DNA from: Micromonospora sp. NBC_01796 | Lineage (GTDB): Bacteria; Actinomycetota; Actinomycetes; Mycobacteriales; Micromonosporaceae | Length of the DNA: 64,000 nucleotides | Assembly: GCF_035917455.1 (NCBI RefSeq) | Contig: NZ_CP109078.1 | Coordinates: 1,612,001 to 1,676,000, forward strand | Reading direction: 5' to 3' | Shown here: positions 61,586-64,000 of the stretch, piece after piece | Numbering within the stretch: position 1 is the first letter of the stretch | Layout of the letters: each line of letters begins with the position of its first letter | The notes under the pieces: model-generated | What the model saw: the letters and a program-made list of their open reading frames with translations, nothing else | Database searches by the model: none | Told to the model about the DNA's origin: nothing | Program-made: the position numbers and the translations under genes

Positions 61586-62467
61586 TCAGCCGGTCCGCTC
61601 CGGGGAGCGGACCGGGATGCCGGCGAAGTCGGCCACCAGGGACCAGTACGCCTCCGGGTTCTGCTCGTGGGCCAGGTGCCCGGCGTCGGGCACCCAGGCG
61701 GCCGACACGTTGCGGATACCGGCCTCCAGGAAGCCCTTCACGTGCGGGTCGAGCGAATGACCGGCCGGCTTCGCGCCGTGCAGGTAGAGCAGCGGGGTGG
61801 TGACGTCCGTTGTCGCGGCCTGGTTCTCCGCGACGTCGCGGGGCATCGCGCGATACCAGGAGAACGCCGTCCGCCGCGCGCCCTCGGTCTGGTACGCGCG
61901 CACGTACTCCTGTCGCGACTGCTCGCTGATCCGGCTCCCGTCCCCGGAGAGGTTGTCGTACCAGTGGTCGAAGAACTGCCGTTCACGGCCGGCGACCAGG
62001 GCCTCCGGCAGGCCCGGCATGGCGTTGAAGTGGAAGTGCCACATGGAGGGGTCACGGGTACCGAACTCCCACGGGAACACCCCGGGGATGACAACGTGCA
62101 GGATCACCGCGCGAGCCAGTCCGGGGAAGTGACGCAGGTAGGCGAAGGCCGCCATCCCGCCGACGTCGCTGCCGACCAGTGTCACGTCCCTGAGCCCGAG
62201 CGCCTCGAACAGTCCGTACAACTTTCCCGCGATCGCCTTCTTGGTCCCGTCGGTCGGATCACCGAGCGAGCCGCCGACCCCGGGCAGGTCCACCGCGATG
62301 GCGTGCGCGGAGGGCGCGGCCAGTTCCAGCACCCTGCGGTACGTCACCCAGGAGGTCGGGAAGCCGTGCACGAACACGACCGGGGGTGCCCCGGGCGTGC
62401 CGGCCTCCACCACGTGCAGCGACGAATCGCCGACCTGCACCTGACGATGCCGAAGGTTGTCGTCCAT
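61586..62467 (-). CDS. Alpha/beta hydrolase, haloalkane dehalogenase/epoxide hydrolase-like
   Basis: Predicted 293 residues from ATG 62467, chosen for AGGGGAAAACCG upstream. HGFPTSW at 34-40 (oxyanion side), nucleophile Asp 101 in GSDVGGMAA, and His 264 in DAGHLAHEQNPE. The Asp nucleophile excludes ordinary esterases and favours epoxide hydrolase or dehalogenase chemistry. The cap region is rich in aromatic residues (WHFHFNAMPGLP, FFDHWYDNL). It stands between a second epoxide hydrolase and the divergent monooxygenase gene. Confidence 0.88.
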   Translation of the reverse strand: MDDNLRHRQVQVGDSSLHVVEAGTPGAPPVVFVHGFPTSWVTYRRVLELAAPSAHAIAVDLPGVGGSLGDPTDGTKKAIAGKLYGLFEALGLRDVTLVGSDVGGMAAFAYLRHFPGLARAVILHVVIPGVFPWEFGTRDPSMWHFHFNAMPGLPEALVAGRERQFFDHWYDNLSGDGSRISEQSRQEYVRAYQTEGARRTAFSWYRAMPRDVAENQAATTDVTTPLLYLHGAKPAGHSLDPHVKGFLEAGIRNVSAAWVPDAGHLAHEQNPEAYWSLVADFAGIPVRSPERTG

Positions 62468-62806
62468 CGGTTTTCCCCTAACAGTGAATGGTCTCTGGCT
62501 TCCGGTTCCGCGGCATGAGCACGGGGTCGCGCGATCCCACAGGGCTCCGCCGCGAGCGGCGAGCGGCGAGTAGACGGGCATGCGGCATTTTCGGCATTTC
62601 GCAGCCCTCGCGGATCTGATTCTGGGTCTCGCCGTACCAAAACCGCATCTCCGAGCGTGCCCCGCAAAGCGCAAGAAATGACCACCGGGATCGCATCCTC
62701 GGAGGTGCGCCTACGGCGCACGTCAATGCAGAATCAAGTGCCACATCGCTGGCGACCCGGCTCCATTGCAGAGCACTTCCCAGATTTCGACACCCAGGAG
62801 GGCATG
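62468..62806. other. Divergent promoter region (339 bp)
   Basis: It separates the leftward hydrolase and the rightward monooxygenase. It contains the palindrome at 62705-62721 and a small direct repeat (GAGCGGC units near 62565). No gene was recognised; an extended frame into the monooxygenase was rejected. Confidence 0.5.
62705..62721. promoter_or_regulatory. Palindrome, possible operator
   Basis: GTGCGCC-TAC-GGCGCAC, perfect 7-bp arms with a 3-nt spacer, lies 86 bp upstream of the monooxygenase start. No regulator is assigned. Confidence 0.35.
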
Positions 62807-63994
62807 ATGTCGCCGACGCAGACGGTGGCCCCGACGCGTGAAGAGTTGGTCCGGCGCGCCTCGTCGCTGGTGCCGTTGTTGCGCGAGCGGAGCGGGTGGA
62901 TCGACGACAACCGGCGGCTGCCCGACGACGTGATCCGGGCGTTCGAGGACTCCGGCCTGCTCAGGATGCGCGTGCCGACACAGTACGGCGGGTTCGAGAG
63001 CGATGCCCGTACCCTGATCGACGTCCACGCGGAGATCGCCCGGGGTGATGGTTCGGCCGCCTTCTGCATCTCGGTCTGGTCCCTGATCAACTGGCTGGTC
63101 GGGCGTTTTCCCGACGAGGTGCAGGACGAGGTGTTCGCCACGCCCAATGTCCGGGTGTGCGGCAACATCTCGGCGACCGGTACGGCCACTCCGGTCGACG
63201 GGGGCTACGTCTACAACGGCCGATGGCGCTTCAGCTCCGGCGTACTGCACAGCCACTGGGTTTTCGCGGCGGCCATGCTGGACAGCCCGGACGGCCAGTC
63301 GGTGCCGATGACCGCGCTCATTCCCGCCAGCGAGATCGAGATCGTCGACGACTGGCACGTGACGGGGCTACGCGGCACCGGCAGTGTCACCACCGTGGCG
63401 AAGGACCTGTTCGTGCCCGCGGCACACGTGGTCGCGCAGAGCGATCTGTTCAGCCCGCAGAGCCAGTCCCGGGCCAACGCGGCGAAGCCGATCTACGAGG
63501 TGCCGCTGCTGGTCACCTCGACCGCGGCGACGGCCGGGCAGACCATCGGCGCCGCGAAATACGCCATGGAGTCCTTCCTGGAACGGCTCCCGGGCCGGAA
63601 GATCACCTACACCTACTACCAGAGCCAGCGCGAGGCGCCGATCACTCATTTCAAGGTGGGCGAGGCGGCGCTGTTGACGGAGGAGGCCGAGGCTCGGGCG
63701 CACCGCTTCGCCGAGATGGTGGAGCGCAAGGCGAAGATCAATGAACCGTGGTCGGAAGCCGATCGCATCTACTCCCGGGTGCAACTCGGGCGGATAGCCC
63801 AGCTCGCCGAGCGGGCGGTCAACATCCTCGCCTCGGCCAGCGGGGCATCGTCGATCTACGAGGACGTCCCGATCCAGCGCATCCAGCGCAATCTGCACGC
63901 CATGGCCATGCACGCGCTGACCCTGCCGGACACCAACATCGAGCTGTACGGCCGCAGCCTGTGCGGGCTCGAACCCAACACCCCGTTCCTCTGA
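62807..63994 (+). CDS. Acyl-CoA dehydrogenase-fold flavin-dependent monooxygenase (class D type)
   Basis: Predicted 395 residues from ATG 62807 (AGGAGG five bases upstream); ATG 62804 is adjacent. The N-terminal helix (LVRRASSLVPLLRERSGWIDDNRRLPDDVIRAFEDSGLLRM), RVPTQYGGFE, the WRFSSGVLHSHWVFAAAML strand and DWHVTGLRGTGSVTTVAKDLFVP are those of HsaA/HpaB-like hydroxylases. These depend on reduced flavin from a separate reductase. The usual dehydrogenase catalytic Glu is not obvious. The flavin reductase at 9.6 kb could supply it. The gene is intact, ending 6 bp before the window edge; its operon may continue beyond. Confidence 0.85.
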   Translation: MSPTQTVAPTREELVRRASSLVPLLRERSGWIDDNRRLPDDVIRAFEDSGLLRMRVPTQYGGFESDARTLIDVHAEIARGDGSAAFCISVWSLINWLVGRFPDEVQDEVFATPNVRVCGNISATGTATPVDGGYVYNGRWRFSSGVLHSHWVFAAAMLDSPDGQSVPMTALIPASEIEIVDDWHVTGLRGTGSVTTVAKDLFVPAAHVVAQSDLFSPQSQSRANAAKPIYEVPLLVTSTAATAGQTIGAAKYAMESFLERLPGRKITYTYYQSQREAPITHFKVGEAALLTEEAEARAHRFAEMVERKAKINEPWSEADRIYSRVQLGRIAQLAERAVNILASASGASSIYEDVPIQRIQRNLHAMAMHALTLPDTNIELYGRSLCGLEPNTPFL

Positions 63995-64000
63995 CCCACC

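Noticed and set aside
62657-62806. Upstream extension of the class D monooxygenase
   Set aside because: The strong AGGAGG directly before 62804/62807 and family alignment favour the shorter protein.
1-64000. tRNA, rRNA, riboswitch or CRISPR loci
   Set aside because: No cloverleaf, rRNA-like stretch, known riboswitch core or spaced direct repeats were recognised by reading; a covariance-model scan would settle this.

Overview
The window is GC-rich chromosomal DNA with actinobacterial codon use, many GTG starts, purine-rich ribosome binding sites and GC hairpin terminators. Gene content (enediyne cassette, MerR and AraC regulators, CBM2 secretome, EACC1/caspase pair, ECF42-type sigma factor) fits a filamentous actinomycete, most likely Micromonosporaceae. 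That placement is inference; there is no rRNA or other marker here. No tRNA, rRNA, CRISPR array or replication origin was seen.

Layout. 0-1 kb: end of a membrane protein and a CopC-like protein. 1.1-19.1 kb: enediyne warhead cassette. It holds two tandem DUF1702 (UnbL-type) genes, the iterative enediyne polyketide synthase PKSE (KS-AT-ACP-KR-DH-PPTase), its hotdog thioesterase, a flavin reductase and a P450. Next come an AraC-type and a MerR-type regulator flanking a 0.67 kb non-coding stretch, then UnbV, UnbU, a seven-helix membrane protein and a TipA-like MerR regulator. 19-54 kb: general or accessory genes. These include an ice-binding-like protein, a Cas4-like Fe-S nuclease with an unknown partner, an IS4-type element with 45-bp terminal repeats, a caspase-chaperonin fusion with an EACC1 protein, a CBM2 sugar dehydrogenase preceded by a CebR/CelR-like operator, a small Tat/Cys-rich three-gene cassette, an AAA+/VWA pair, a two-component system, a benzoylformate decarboxylase homologue, a secreted protease and a serine hydrolase, thymidine kinase, and a VOC protein with an ECF42-type sigma factor. 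54-64 kb: enzymes typical of natural-product tailoring. These are a BBE-type flavin oxidase, a sugar O-methyltransferase, a 14-helix exporter, an FAD monooxygenase, two epoxide-hydrolase-type alpha/beta hydrolases and an acyl-CoA-dehydrogenase-fold monooxygenase, which lies at the right edge.

How the parts may work together. PKSE plus thioesterase would make the polyene precursor; UnbL, UnbV and UnbU are the conserved accessory proteins of enediyne loci. The cassette has too few tailoring enzymes for a finished enediyne, so the 54-64 kb genes may belong to the same pathway or to another cluster running off the right edge. Two regulatory links cross the window: a 47-bp ECF42-like promoter repeated upstream of the VOC/sigma genes and of the exporter, and a 19-nt motif shared by the UnbV and methyltransferase upstream regions. 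The strongest candidate for a little-described system is the caspase-chaperonin/EACC1 gene pair at 28.0-31.05 kb.
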